64,000 nt of DNA from NCBI GenBank assembly GCA_021813745.1, contig JAKAJO010000135.1, positions 31,047 through 95,046 on the forward strand, read 5' to 3'. Shown one piece after another: positions 26,559 through 36,081 of this stretch; position 1 is the first letter of the stretch, and the number at the start of each line of letters is the position of its first letter. The notes below the pieces were generated by a model that did not search any database, was not told where the DNA came from, and saw only the letters and a program-made list of their open reading frames with translations. The DNA comes from Acidobacteriota bacterium. GTDB lineage: Bacteria > Acidobacteriota > Terriglobia > Terriglobales > Acidobacteriaceae. Made by a program: the position numbers and the translations under genes.

Positions 26559-28220
26559 ATGTCGGCAAAGTATGTCTTTGTGACGGGCGGAGTTGTGTCC
26601 AGTTTAGGGAAGGGACTCGCAGCTGCTTCGATCGGCTGCCTGCTCGAGAGCCGCGGCCTCCGCGTCAACATGATGAAGTTCGATCCCTACCTCAACGTGG
26701 ATCCCGGCACCATGTCGCCCTTCCAGCACGGCGAGGTCTTTGTCACAGACGATGGCGCCGAAACTGACCTCGACCTTGGGCACTATGAGCGTTTTACCCA
26801 CGCGCCGCTCTCGCGCGACAACAACCTCACCACCGGCCGCATCTACGAGCAAATTATTTTGAAAGAGCGCCGCGGCGACTATCTCGGCAAGACCGTCCAG
26901 GTCATTCCGCACGTCACGAACGAGATCAAGAACGCCATGCGCAAGGTCGCCGCCAACGGCGCAGACGTGACCATCGTCGAGATTGGCGGCACCGTCGGCG
27001 ACATCGAGTCGCTGCCGTTCCTTGAGGCCATCCGCCAGATGCGCCAGGAGCTTGGCCGCGAAAATACCGTCTTTGTGCACCTCACGCTTGTTCCCTGGAT
27101 TGCCGCCGCACAGGAGCTGAAGACCAAGCCCACGCAGCACTCTGTAAAAGAGCTGCTCTCCATCGGCATCCAGGCCGACATTCTGCTCTGCCGGTCAGAC
27201 CGCAACCTGGGCCGCGAGATGAAGCAGAAGATTGCCGCCTTCTGCAACGTGGAAGAGCGCGCCGTGATTGGCGCCACCACCGTGCCCACCATCTATGAAG
27301 TGCCGCTGCACTTTGCCGCCGAGGGACTCGACGCACTCATCCTCAAGTACCTGCACAAGGAAGCCCCCGAAGCCGACATGAGCAAGTGGAGCGAACTGGT
27401 CAATCGCTGCCATCATCCGCACGACGAGGTCTCCATCGCCATCGTCGGCAAATATGTGGAGTATGAGGACAGCTACAAGTCCCTCAAGGAAGCCTTGACC
27501 CACGGCGCCATCGCTCAGCAGCTCAAGCTGAAGATTACCTGGATTGAAGCCGAGGGTCTGGAGTCGAAGACGCCCGATGACCGCAGCTACGAGGCCCAGC
27601 TGGAAGGCTTCGACGGCATCCTGGTGCCCGGCGGTTTTGGCAAGCGCGGCATCGAGGGCATGCTCAATGCCATCCGCTACGCGCGCGAGAAGCTGGTGCC
27701 CTACTTTGGCATCTGCCTCGGCATGCAGACCGCGTGCATTGAGTTTGCGCGCAACGTCTGTGGGCTCAAGGATGCCAACTCCAGCGAGTTTGATCCCGCA
27801 GCGCAGCACCGCATCATCTACAAGCTCCGTGAGCTGCTGGGCGTGGAAGAGATGGGCGGCACGATGCGCCTCGGCGCGTGGACCTGCATCCTGCAGGAAG
27901 GTACGCTCGCTCACCGCGTCTATGGCAAGAGCGAGATTAGTGAGCGTCACCGCCATCGCTACGAGTTCAATCGCGAGTATGAAGCGCTGCTCACTGGCGC
28001 CGGCCTGCAGATTAGCGGCACCACGCCCGACGCCACGTACGTGGAGATTGTCGAGATTCCCAGCCACCCGTACTTCATCGGCTGCCAGTTCCACCCCGAG
28101 TTCAAATCCAAACCGCTCGAACCGCATCCGCTCTTCCACGAGTTCATCGTGGCCAGCTACAAGAATCGGCAGCGACGCAGAAGTCACCAAGCGCCGACAG
28201 AGATCAACGCCCACGCTTAG
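26559..28220 (+). CDS. pyrG: CTP synthase
   Basis: The 553-residue enzyme makes CTP from UTP, ATP and glutamine. The N-terminal synthetase domain starts KYVFVTGGVVSSLGKGL, with the P-loop, and includes MKFDPYLNVDPGTMSPFQHGEVF. The C-terminal class-I glutaminase domain has nucleophile Cys in GICLGMQ and the His/Glu pair in FHPE. Length is normal. The last 15 residues are an Arg/His-rich tail. Translation from ATG 26559 fits the conserved N-terminus; the frame is open upstream but not conserved-looking. Confidence 0.97.
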   Translation: MSAKYVFVTGGVVSSLGKGLAAASIGCLLESRGLRVNMMKFDPYLNVDPGTMSPFQHGEVFVTDDGAETDLDLGHYERFTHAPLSRDNNLTTGRIYEQIILKERRGDYLGKTVQVIPHVTNEIKNAMRKVAANGADVTIVEIGGTVGDIESLPFLEAIRQMRQELGRENTVFVHLTLVPWIAAAQELKTKPTQHSVKELLSIGIQADILLCRSDRNLGREMKQKIAAFCNVEERAVIGATTVPTIYEVPLHFAAEGLDALILKYLHKEAPEADMSKWSELVNRCHHPHDEVSIAIVGKYVEYEDSYKSLKEALTHGAIAQQLKLKITWIEAEGLESKTPDDRSYEAQLEGFDGILVPGGFGKRGIEGMLNAIRYAREKLVPYFGICLGMQTACIEFARNVCGLKDANSSEFDPAAQHRIIYKLRELLGVEEMGGTMRLGAWTCILQEGTLAHRVYGKSEISERHRHRYEFNREYEALLTGAGLQISGTTPDATYVEIVEIPSHPYFIGCQFHPEFKSKPLEPHPLFHEFIVASYKNRQRRRSHQAPTEINAHA

Positions 28221-28241
28221 AGACACAAACATGCTGGCGGA

Positions 28242-28271
28242 GCGCCGCAATCCCTCATCCGGCTGCGGCGC
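28242..28271 (+). terminator. Hairpin after pyrG
   Basis: An 8-bp perfect stem, GCGCCGCA and TGCGGCGC, with a 14-nt loop begins 22 bp after the pyrG stop. There is no U-rich tail, so termination may be weak or Rho-assisted. Confidence 0.35.
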
Positions 28272-28440
28272 ATTGCGTTGACATGCGTAGCCTGCATCAC
28301 AGTGCTGTGTGATTTCCAATACCTCGCGCTCCTACGCCCTGTGCACGGAAGTACCCACCGTTCCTGCGTCAAGTTTGCTATTGACAATGATTTTTCGCCG
28401 GGCCTATTGTTGCTCTCGTTTTTTGCACGGAGGGCTCGTC

Positions 28441-29010
28441 ATGGGTGCGCATTTTGAACTTCAGCCAGGAGCAGGAGATTTACAGGGCCTGGCAGAGCAA
28501 TATTGGAAAAAGGCTGGGGAAAAGGAAAAGGAGTTGGAAGCAGCAGCGTACGAGGCCGGTGCGGCCATTCGCAACGGAGAACATACGCTCGTAAACCTTG
28601 AAGCCATCGTCCGCTGGAAATCCGAGCGGGTGGTGCACTACCTCATCGCTAACAGTGGAGAAAAAATCCGTCAGGCATTGAAGATTGCGGCATCGCCGAA
28701 CGCATCGGTGCACGATGCCGTTGGAGCGTTAACCGGGCTGCGCGGAGTGGACCTGCCCATCGCATCAGCGATTCTTGCCGCCATTTTTCCTGAACGATAC
28801 GCTGTTCTTGACTTCCGCACCCTGGAGGCGCTGGGCCACGCGCGTCACGATGTGGACTTTTACGCAGACTATGTGGCGTTTTGCAGCAGGCTTGCCGCAG
28901 GCGGCATGGTGCAGCCGCAGGATGAGTTGCCCGGCCCAACACCCCTGCACGCGCTTGAGCGCGCGCTTTGGGAGTGGTCTCGGCAAAGATCCGACGAAGC
29001 GCGATCCTAG
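28441..29010 (+). CDS. Helix-hairpin-helix (HhH-GPD-like) protein of unknown function
   Basis: The 189-residue protein is mostly helical, with no signal or membrane segment. The segment ALTGLRGVDLPIASAILAAI followed by YAVLDFRTLEAL resembles the HhH-GPD motif of base-excision DNA glycosylases, with Asp in VLDFRT at the place of the catalytic Asp. It lacks the Fe-S cluster of MutY/Nth and the usual catalytic Lys is not evident. It may be a divergent glycosylase or a DNA-binding relative. The start ATG 28441 has a GGAGG Shine-Dalgarno sequence at 28430-28434. Confidence 0.7.
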   Translation: MGAHFELQPGAGDLQGLAEQYWKKAGEKEKELEAAAYEAGAAIRNGEHTLVNLEAIVRWKSERVVHYLIANSGEKIRQALKIAASPNASVHDAVGALTGLRGVDLPIASAILAAIFPERYAVLDFRTLEALGHARHDVDFYADYVAFCSRLAAGGMVQPQDELPGPTPLHALERALWEWSRQRSDEARS

Positions 29011-29060
29011 CGCTGCGCGTGCACTGCGCCGGAGAAGCCGTCAAGTCTCCTCCGGCGCGA

Positions 29061-29066
29061 TAAAAT
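29061..29066 (+). promoter_or_regulatory. -10-like box of kdsA, leaderless position
   Basis: TAAAAT, inside CGATAAAATC, lies 7 nt before the kdsA GTG at 29074, and no Shine-Dalgarno sequence is present. The same 10-mer precedes the VOC-lumazine synthase fusion. Confidence 0.4.
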
Positions 29067-29073
29067 CGCACAC

Positions 29074-29895
29074 GTGAGCCAGACGTTTGAAATTGGTCCT
29101 GTGCACGTAGGCAATGGGAAGCTCTTTCTCATCGCCGGCCCGTGCGTCATCGAGTCGGAAGCGCATGTGCGCCGCATGGCCGAGGCGATCCAGCTTATCA
29201 CCAGCGATCTCGGTATCCCGTACATCTTCAAGGCCAGCTACGACAAGGCCAACCGCACCAGCGTCAAGAGCTTTCGCGGACCAGGACTGAAAGAGGGCAC
29301 GGCCATCCTTGCGCGCCTCGCCAAAGACACCGGCCTGCCCGTGCTGACCGACGTGCACGAGCCCGGTCATTGCGAAATCGCCTCAGAGGCCGTGGACGTG
29401 CTCCAGATTCCGGCCTTCCTTTGCCGCCAGACCGACCTGCTGGTTGCCGCCGGCCGCACGGGTCGCGCCGTCAACATCAAGAAGGGGCAGTTCGTCGCGC
29501 CGTGGGACATGATTCACCCGGTCGAGAAGGTTCGCTCCACCGGCAACGAGCGCGTCTTTCTCACCGAGCGTGGCGCCAGCTTCGGCTACAACACGCTGGT
29601 TGTCGACTTTCGCTCGCTGCCCGTAATGCGCAAGATGGCGCCAGTCGTCTTTGATGGCACGCACTCCGTGCAGCAGCCCTCGGCTGCGGGTGGCGTCAGT
29701 GGCGGCCAGCCGGAGTTCATTCCGCTGCTCGCTCGCGCCGCGGTCGCAGCCGGCATCGATGGCCTCTTCCTCGAAGTGCACGACGACCCGAAGCACGCCA
29801 AGTCCGACGGCGCAAACGCGCTCGACCTGAAGCTGCTCAAGCCGCTGCTGGAGAATCTGCTCGCGATCCATGCCGCGGCCAGCGAGCAAGAGTAA
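29074..29895 (+). CDS. kdsA: 3-deoxy-8-phosphooctulonate (KDO-8-P) synthase, metal-dependent type
   Basis: The 273-residue enzyme condenses PEP with arabinose-5-phosphate in KDO synthesis for lipopolysaccharide. AGPCVIES carries Cys24, the metal ligand of the Aquifex-type class; the E. coli type has Asn there. Other expected metal ligands are His in FDGTHSVQQ, Glu in LFLEVHDDP and Asp in KSDGANAL. The start is GTG at 29074. The next gene starts 3 bp downstream. The presence of this gene supports a Gram-negative envelope with KDO-containing LPS. Confidence 0.95.
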   Translation: MSQTFEIGPVHVGNGKLFLIAGPCVIESEAHVRRMAEAIQLITSDLGIPYIFKASYDKANRTSVKSFRGPGLKEGTAILARLAKDTGLPVLTDVHEPGHCEIASEAVDVLQIPAFLCRQTDLLVAAGRTGRAVNIKKGQFVAPWDMIHPVEKVRSTGNERVFLTERGASFGYNTLVVDFRSLPVMRKMAPVVFDGTHSVQQPSAAGGVSGGQPEFIPLLARAAVAAGIDGLFLEVHDDPKHAKSDGANALDLKLLKPLLENLLAIHAAASEQE

Positions 29896-29898
29896 GCA

Positions 29899-31098
29899 AT
29901 GAATCGACGCAGATTTCTGGGTGGAAGCGCTGCACTGGCCAGTTCCGTACTCTCAGGCGGAATTGCGTTTCCCGCCGTCGCCGCAACAACGGAGCTCATC
30001 AGCCTTGACCTCACCCGCCATCGCTTCGGCGTGAACTACACGCCTTCGCACAACTGGTGGTTCTGCTGGAACGACTGGAACGCCGATCCCATCCGTCGCG
30101 ATCTGGATGCCATCGCCGCGCTCGGCGCCGATCATCTGCGGCTCATGCTCATCTGGCCTTTCTTTCAGCCGAATCCACAGTGGGTGAGCCCCGCGCATCT
30201 TGACCGGCTGGATCAGCTCCTCACGCTGATGGAGGAGCGCAATCTCCATGCCCTCGTCACTGTCTTCACCGGCCAGTTGAGCGGATGGTTCTTCCTGCCG
30301 CCATTCAATCGGCTTTCCAGCGGCTTCTACACGGATGCCACGATGGCCTCCGCGCAGGAGCTTTTCATCCGCGAACTGGCGCGCATCATGAAGCCACATG
30401 GCAATATCATCGGCTTTGACATGGGCAACGAGATCAACACCTGCTGGCAGGCGCCCATCCAGCAGGGCGACGCGTGGATGGCGCGGATGTTCGCGCTGAT
30501 GCAGGATGCGCTGCCCGGCCACCTCCATGTGAATGGCGTCGATCATGCGCCGTGGTTCGAGAACAACACCTTCTCGCCACAGGCGCTGGCCGCCGCGCGC
30601 TTCCCGGTGATGCACTGCTACCCCTACTGGACCGGCGCGCTGCAGTATGGCGGCCCGATGGACCCGCCCAGCGTGAAGCTGCTTGCCGCCATGGCCGCAC
30701 TCATCCGCTCCTACGCTGGATCGCAGAAGAAGCCGATCTGGGCAGGCGAGTTCAACACCTGCATCAGGGAACTGCCGGAAAAGGGACAGGCTGAGTGGCT
30801 GGAGAAAGCGGTGCTTGCGGCCATCGAACAGGGCGTGAGCTGGTTCAGCTACTGGGACAGCCACGATGTCGATCGTAAGTTCGCCTTCAATCCGCTGGAG
30901 TACTCGTTGGGCCTGTTCACCAACGATGGCCGCCTCAAGGAACAGGGGCGTACCTTCCAGCAACTCGCGATGGCCTATCGGAACGAGCCCGTGCATTTTC
31001 CGAAAGCAGCCCTGCCTGTACCCCCAACCAGACGCTCGATGGATGGCACATGGCAATGGATCCTTGATTGGATGGAATGGAAGCCGGCGGCTGCGTAA
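29899..31098 (+). CDS. Secreted GH5-like glycoside hydrolase (TAT signal)
   Basis: The 399-residue product starts with a twin-arginine signal (MNRRRFLGGSAALASS). A TIM-barrel glycosidase domain follows, with the acid/base Glu178 in DMGNEIN and nucleophile Glu284 in WAGEFNTC, the two-glutamate arrangement of clan GH-A families such as GH5. Aromatic residues (NWWFCWNDW) line a likely sugar cleft. The substrate (beta-mannan, glucan or other) is not decidable. It is 3 bp downstream of kdsA and probably co-transcribed, which is odd for an exported hydrolase. Confidence 0.8.
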   Translation: MNRRRFLGGSAALASSVLSGGIAFPAVAATTELISLDLTRHRFGVNYTPSHNWWFCWNDWNADPIRRDLDAIAALGADHLRLMLIWPFFQPNPQWVSPAHLDRLDQLLTLMEERNLHALVTVFTGQLSGWFFLPPFNRLSSGFYTDATMASAQELFIRELARIMKPHGNIIGFDMGNEINTCWQAPIQQGDAWMARMFALMQDALPGHLHVNGVDHAPWFENNTFSPQALAAARFPVMHCYPYWTGALQYGGPMDPPSVKLLAAMAALIRSYAGSQKKPIWAGEFNTCIRELPEKGQAEWLEKAVLAAIEQGVSWFSYWDSHDVDRKFAFNPLEYSLGLFTNDGRLKEQGRTFQQLAMAYRNEPVHFPKAALPVPPTRRSMDGTWQWILDWMEWKPAAA

Positions 31099-31137
31099 GG
31101 GCATGATCACGCCGATTCGCGTTGGCGGCCTGATACC

Positions 31138-33270
31138 ATGACTGGCATGTTCAGTCGTCGTATTCGCCGCGTGAGCGGCGCGCCGCTGTTGGCCGCAGCC
31201 GGCCTTCTTCTCGTCACTAGCTTTCCTTCAAACAGTGCCGCGCAGGCGGCTTATGCCGGTTCGCCTCCAAGCCGCGTCCAGATGGAGGAAGTGCTGCGCG
31301 GACTGCGCCGTGGCCGCATGATCGGCCAGGTTGCGGTCTCTCCAGACGGCAAAAGAATCGCCTGGACTGAAGGCGGGCGCGACGGCGCAGGTATTCTTGT
31401 CGCTCCGATCGACAACCTCAGCACGAGCCAGAGCGTGACCGCGGCTTCCAGGGCCGATCAGGAATGCCGCGATTCGGAGCCCACATGGGCACCGGATTCC
31501 AAAGCGCTTATCTTCTTTTCCGACTGTGCCTCACCCGGAGGACAGGATGACCTCTATCTCACCCACCTGGATGGCAAGCCCGCCCGCCGCATCACCGCCC
31601 TGAAGGGCTATGTACATGAGGTCGCCTTCTCACCCAACGGGCAGGAGGTCGCCTTCCTGTATGTGGAGGGAGCAACACGGCCCGCCGGGGCGCTTGCTGC
31701 CATGAAGCCCTGGTCGGGTGTGATTGGCGAAGACAACGTGGAAGTGCAGCGCGTTGCTGTCGCGCATGTGGATGTTTCCCAGCCCACCGTACCGAAGCAG
31801 GTGACACCCGCCAATCTGCACGTCTACGAATTCGATTGGAGACCTGACTCGAAAGGTCTCGCTTATATCGCCGCTGAGCCACCGGGCGAGAACAACTGGT
31901 GGGTGGCCAAGCTCTACACGCAGGCCCTGGACTCGGCACCGAAGGCAATTCTTGCTCCTTCAGAAGTCGCCGGTCCGTTGCATGGCCTGCAGATTGCCGT
32001 TCCGCGCTGGTCGCCGGATGGCAAAGTCGTCGCTTTCATCGGTGGACTGATGAGTGACCAGGGATCCACGGGGGGCGATGTATGGGTCGTCAATGCGGAA
32101 GGTGGCGTGCCGCGTGACATCACCGCCGGCAGGCCCACTTCGTCTTCCTGGATGGCGTGGGAGAGCAACGACCATCTCTTTGTCAGCGAACTTGCGGGCG
32201 GCAATTGCCAACTCATCCGTTATCACCTCGGAGGAGACCGTGTAAGCCCTGGTGGCGAAATCACCTTCGGCTCGGCAATCTTCAGCATTCCCGGCAGTGT
32301 GGGCGATGGCCGCTTCGAGCTGAGTCTTTCCGCTACCGCAGACCGTTCGCTCTTCGTTTTTCGCGCCAGCACGTTTGACCATCCCATGGAGATCTACGGT
32401 GCCAAGCCGGGCACAGTCATGACCTCAGGCCTCGAAGGCGTCATGCAGCTTTCTCACTTCAACGACGGAGTGGAGCCAGCTTGGGGCAAGTCCGTCTCGC
32501 TTTCCTGGAAAAGCGATATGTTCCGCGTGCAGGGATGGCTGCTGCTGCCTAAGAACTACGACTCGTCAAAGAAGTATCCTCTCATCGTGCTGGTGCACGG
32601 TGGTCCCGCCGCAGCCGTGATGGCGCGTTGGGGCGCAGGCGGCGGACTGAGCCCGGCAGCTTTTTCAGCACTGGATTACTTCGTACTGCTACCGAATCCG
32701 CGCGGCAGCTTCGGACAGGGCGAAGCCTTTACGCAAGCCAACCGCAAAGACTTCGGCTACGGCGATCTGCGCGACATCCTCGCTGGAGTGGACGCAGTCG
32801 AAGCAAAATACCCGATCGACCCCAGCCGTGTTGGCATCACGGGATGGAGCTATGGCGGCTTTATGACCATGTTCGCCGTCACGCAGACATCGCGCTTTAA
32901 GGCCGCGGTTGCCGGGGCGGGGCTTTCTGACTGGAAGAGCTACTACGGCGAGAACTCTATTGATCAATGGATGATTCCCTACTTCGGTGCTTCAGTCTAT
33001 GATGACCCGGCTGTCTATGCCAAAAGCTCGGCCATCAACTATATCAAGCAGGCGCATACGCCCACACTGGTCGTGGTAGGCGACCGCGATGGCGAATGCC
33101 CGGCACCCCAATCCTTTGAATTCTGGCATGCGCTGCGGGATGAAAATGTTCCCACACAACTCGTTGTTTATCCCAACGAGGGACACGGTTTCGTGAATCC
33201 CGCGCACCGACTCGACGTGATGGAGCGCGCTGTCGAATGGTTTGCCAAATATATGCCTCCCTCGGAATAG
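31138..33270 (+). CDS. Exported S9-family prolyl oligopeptidase-like peptidase
   Basis: The 710-residue product has a signal peptide (LLAAAGLLLVTSFPSNSAAQA). A beta-propeller domain with TolB/WD-like repeats (VSPDGKRIAW, FSPNGQEVAF, WSPDGKVVAF) follows, and then an alpha/beta-hydrolase domain. The catalytic Ser571 is in GWSYGGF, the Asp649 is in GDRDGE and His683 is in NEGHGF. Such enzymes cleave peptides after Pro or Ala, or act as dipeptidyl peptidases. It starts 39 bp after the glycosidase gene on the same strand. Confidence 0.9.
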   Translation: MTGMFSRRIRRVSGAPLLAAAGLLLVTSFPSNSAAQAAYAGSPPSRVQMEEVLRGLRRGRMIGQVAVSPDGKRIAWTEGGRDGAGILVAPIDNLSTSQSVTAASRADQECRDSEPTWAPDSKALIFFSDCASPGGQDDLYLTHLDGKPARRITALKGYVHEVAFSPNGQEVAFLYVEGATRPAGALAAMKPWSGVIGEDNVEVQRVAVAHVDVSQPTVPKQVTPANLHVYEFDWRPDSKGLAYIAAEPPGENNWWVAKLYTQALDSAPKAILAPSEVAGPLHGLQIAVPRWSPDGKVVAFIGGLMSDQGSTGGDVWVVNAEGGVPRDITAGRPTSSSWMAWESNDHLFVSELAGGNCQLIRYHLGGDRVSPGGEITFGSAIFSIPGSVGDGRFELSLSATADRSLFVFRASTFDHPMEIYGAKPGTVMTSGLEGVMQLSHFNDGVEPAWGKSVSLSWKSDMFRVQGWLLLPKNYDSSKKYPLIVLVHGGPAAAVMARWGAGGGLSPAAFSALDYFVLLPNPRGSFGQGEAFTQANRKDFGYGDLRDILAGVDAVEAKYPIDPSRVGITGWSYGGFMTMFAVTQTSRFKAAVAGAGLSDWKSYYGENSIDQWMIPYFGASVYDDPAVYAKSSAINYIKQAHTPTLVVVGDRDGECPAPQSFEFWHALRDENVPTQLVVYPNEGHGFVNPAHRLDVMERAVEWFAKYMPPSE

Positions 33271-33568
33271 CGGGTGCTCCGCGCTCGCCATCGAGGAATC
33301 CGGGCGTCTATGGAAAGAAAGGAAATCGGAGGGGGATGCAGGCGGGCCTTGGATACGGGTCTGCCCTGATACACTTTAGTTTGGAGAAAACACAGCGCGT
33401 CGTGCAGCCGGATGGGACAGGCGGTGCTATTGCCGCACCCAACTGGAGGCCTCATCCGGAGCCTGGCAAAAATGCCACTGCTTCGGCGTGTGATGCGCTC
33501 TCAACACATACTTTTATGCATTCGGAGAGACCGTTCCACGGTTCGACGATGTGGGGCGGGGAGGATTC
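33271..33568. other. Intergenic region before the large lipoprotein gene
   Basis: About 300 bp with no credible gene. It includes a purine-rich stretch near 33341 and a GATACACT sequence at 33368-33375 that could be part of a promoter, but no confident -35 is present. Confidence 0.35.
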
Positions 33569-35947
33569 ATGCGGCGGTATCTGACGCTTATCAGCTTGCT
33601 TTGTCTTGCCATTCCAGCGGGGGTATCTATCTCCGGCTGCATTCGCAATCCAGCCGGAAACTATTGCAACGGCCTCGGTTACGGCTTGAAGAATACAGAT
33701 CTGTACTCCATTGATCTGGAGCCCAGAACGACAGGGATCTCCATGTCCTATGGGCAGACCCGTCAGATTGCCGCGCCAACCGGCAAGACCTGCAAAGGCG
33801 ATTCCGCCAGCGTCACTGCATATACCTTCGGCACGACCAACAACAAGCTCGTTGACATCTCGCCCACCGGCAGCATCTGTGCCGGTACTTGGAATCGAAA
33901 TTCAGGTGGCGGCATTGCCGACTACACCATCTGCAATAATCCGAATCCGGCGCCCAACACCGGTGGCTTGCCCTATGCATCGGCCTACATCACAGCATCG
34001 GCCAAGTCGGTTGTCTCCAACCCCGTCCAGGTCTTTGTCCATGCCCCAGTCAGTTCGATTGCGCTCGCGCTGCCTGGCGCAGCGCAGCAGAATCAGTGCT
34101 ATTCGCAGGGAGTGCTGACGCAGTTGGATGCAGAGGCCTGTTATGCCGGCGCGAATAATACTCAATATGAGCTTTGCGCACCTCCAACCGTGACGCAATT
34201 CAGTTGCAAGGGTGGCTTGCCGCCGGGCGTCGCGTCTGTCCCGGATTGCACAAGTTCCATCGGCACCCTCAACTACACGGTGGGAACCGCGTCGATCGCG
34301 CAGATCAATCCCGAGACGAACCAGATTACCGCAGAGCTACCCGGCACGACGGTGATCACCGCATCGATTGCGGGTTCAGGCTCCTCGGCGGGTTATTTCT
34401 CCACCTGCCCTCCCAAGTCCATCTCTGTCACCCTGAATGGCAAGACGAATACGACGGTGACGCAGGGCGTGCAGCAGAATCTAGTCACGACCGTAACCGA
34501 CACCAACGGCAATACCATCACCGGTCTGACGCTCGATTACCAGTCGACCAATCCGCTGAACATCACCGCGGGTGCGGGTGGCGCTGTGACGCCATTTTTC
34601 CCCGGTGCCGGTTCCGTTTATGCCATTTGCCAGCCTGGAAGCTGTAATCCCGCGCCCATCAATGTCTTTGGTCAACAGGGAACTGGGCTGCCCATCAACA
34701 GCAATCGAGTGTCGATCACTGTACCGGGCACGGCAAGCTCCTACATCTGGTTTTCTTCGCCGGGCAAGTCGCAGTACTACGTTCCGGTGGAACTGATCAG
34801 TGGAACCGTCGGCTCCACAGTCCGGCTTCCTTACGTTCCGAACTCGATGGTGATGGATCAGACGGGCACGAATCTCTACTTTGGGTCGAGCCGCGAGTTG
34901 ATGATCTACAGCACGGCAGGCAATTCACTGACCAAGCAGGACCCCAATGTTCCCGGTGTTGTTCTGGCCGTCGCGCCCAACAATCAAACCGTATTGATCA
35001 ACGATCCGATTCGACAGGTCTTTTACCTGTACAACCCCTCGGGCACCATCGTGTCTTCATTCGCCGGCGTTGGCAATGCGGCTCAGTGGACGCCTGATTC
35101 GAAGACCCTCTACGTCACTGACAGCGCAGCGCTCGGCCCAGGCCATTCCAACACGCTGTACGTCTACAATGCCAACACCGGTTGGACAACGTATGATCTC
35201 ACCTCTTCCGGGGGAGCCGAGAATCTCGCATTGACCATCCCGGGCGTGGGTGCGTATCTCAGCGGAAATCCCACCGTGGCCCACACCTGGTGTCCCTCCG
35301 GCACCATTGGCAACTACTCCAGCATGGTCTTTTATCCCCAGGGCGACTCCGTCAACGCGAATACAAGTGTTCTCGCTGCGACCACGGATGGAACCCACGT
35401 TCTCGGGGCCTCGCTTGCGGGTGGAGGAATTCAGCTCTCTGACATCGGTGTGACGATTCCCTCCGGCGCGTGTCCCACGCCAAGCGCCACAGGCGTACTT
35501 TCTCCGCTGACTCTTACGCACACTCTCAATCAGTTGCAGGTTGCTGTGAATGCCACAACGGTAAATCAGGTGGTGGCATCGCCGGCTTCCAATCTGGCTT
35601 TCGTTACCTACTCCGGAACGACGACCGGCGCAACGCTTCCGTATTACCAGCCAGTGCCCGGAGGGACAGCCGGCACATTGAACTACGTCACCCTGACAGG
35701 AAATGCGAACATCACCGGACCTGTTGCTGGCGCCTTCAGCCCGGACGACACACTCTTCCTAGTCTCGACTGCGGGCGACAACCTGATTCACTATATTGAT
35801 GTGCGCACTCTAAAGGACACCCAGCAGATCAACGTGAATCTTCCGGCTTGCCTGCCGGGCTCCGATCCGGACTGCACGATTACGACGCCGATCAACGGAT
35901 CGGTGCCGGCCACGGCCATTGCGGTCAAGCCGCGTTCGACCACTTAA
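33569..35947 (+). CDS. Large lipoprotein with Ig-like and beta-propeller-like segments
   Basis: The 792-residue product starts MRRYLTLISLLCLAIPAG and has the lipobox ISGC, so it is probably lipid-anchored. The N-terminal half is rich in Thr, Ser and Gly and contains a Big-type Ig-like stretch (TVTQGVQQNLVTTVTDTNGN). The C-terminal half has repeats typical of a YVTN-like propeller (VPNSMVMDQTGTNLYFG, WTPDSKTLYVTD, AFSPDDTLFLVS). Unusually many Cys residues are present for an exported protein, suggesting disulfides. Function unknown. GGGGAGG precedes the start. Confidence 0.8.
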   Translation: MRRYLTLISLLCLAIPAGVSISGCIRNPAGNYCNGLGYGLKNTDLYSIDLEPRTTGISMSYGQTRQIAAPTGKTCKGDSASVTAYTFGTTNNKLVDISPTGSICAGTWNRNSGGGIADYTICNNPNPAPNTGGLPYASAYITASAKSVVSNPVQVFVHAPVSSIALALPGAAQQNQCYSQGVLTQLDAEACYAGANNTQYELCAPPTVTQFSCKGGLPPGVASVPDCTSSIGTLNYTVGTASIAQINPETNQITAELPGTTVITASIAGSGSSAGYFSTCPPKSISVTLNGKTNTTVTQGVQQNLVTTVTDTNGNTITGLTLDYQSTNPLNITAGAGGAVTPFFPGAGSVYAICQPGSCNPAPINVFGQQGTGLPINSNRVSITVPGTASSYIWFSSPGKSQYYVPVELISGTVGSTVRLPYVPNSMVMDQTGTNLYFGSSRELMIYSTAGNSLTKQDPNVPGVVLAVAPNNQTVLINDPIRQVFYLYNPSGTIVSSFAGVGNAAQWTPDSKTLYVTDSAALGPGHSNTLYVYNANTGWTTYDLTSSGGAENLALTIPGVGAYLSGNPTVAHTWCPSGTIGNYSSMVFYPQGDSVNANTSVLAATTDGTHVLGASLAGGGIQLSDIGVTIPSGACPTPSATGVLSPLTLTHTLNQLQVAVNATTVNQVVASPASNLAFVTYSGTTTGATLPYYQPVPGGTAGTLNYVTLTGNANITGPVAGAFSPDDTLFLVSTAGDNLIHYIDVRTLKDTQQINVNLPACLPGSDPDCTITTPINGSVPATAIAVKPRSTT

Positions 35948-35970
35948 TTGAAGAATGTGGCTATCTACAG

Positions 35971-36002
35971 AGGGCCGGTTCGCTCCGGCCCTTCTGCTTT
36001 TC
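35971..36002 (+). terminator. Rho-independent terminator after the lipoprotein gene
   Basis: A perfect 8-bp stem, AGGGCCGG and CCGGCCCT, with loop TTCGCT is followed by TCTGCTTTT. It lies 24 bp after the stop codon. Confidence 0.75.
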
Positions 36003-36069
36003 TGAGAGCGTTGACTCATCCGCAGTCGCTCACGAACTCCAACTCCATAGCCTGCCCACATTCGCACGA

Positions 36070-36075
36070 TAAAAT
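36070..36075 (+). promoter_or_regulatory. -10-like box of the VOC-RibH gene, leaderless position
   Basis: TAAAAT within CGATAAAATC ends 6 nt before the ATG at 36082. No Shine-Dalgarno sequence is seen. Confidence 0.4.
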
Positions 36076-36081
36076 CAGAGC

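Noticed and set aside
27195..28319. A 374-codon minus-strand frame opposite pyrG
   Set aside because: Codon use mirrors pyrG, and no domain or start signal supports it.
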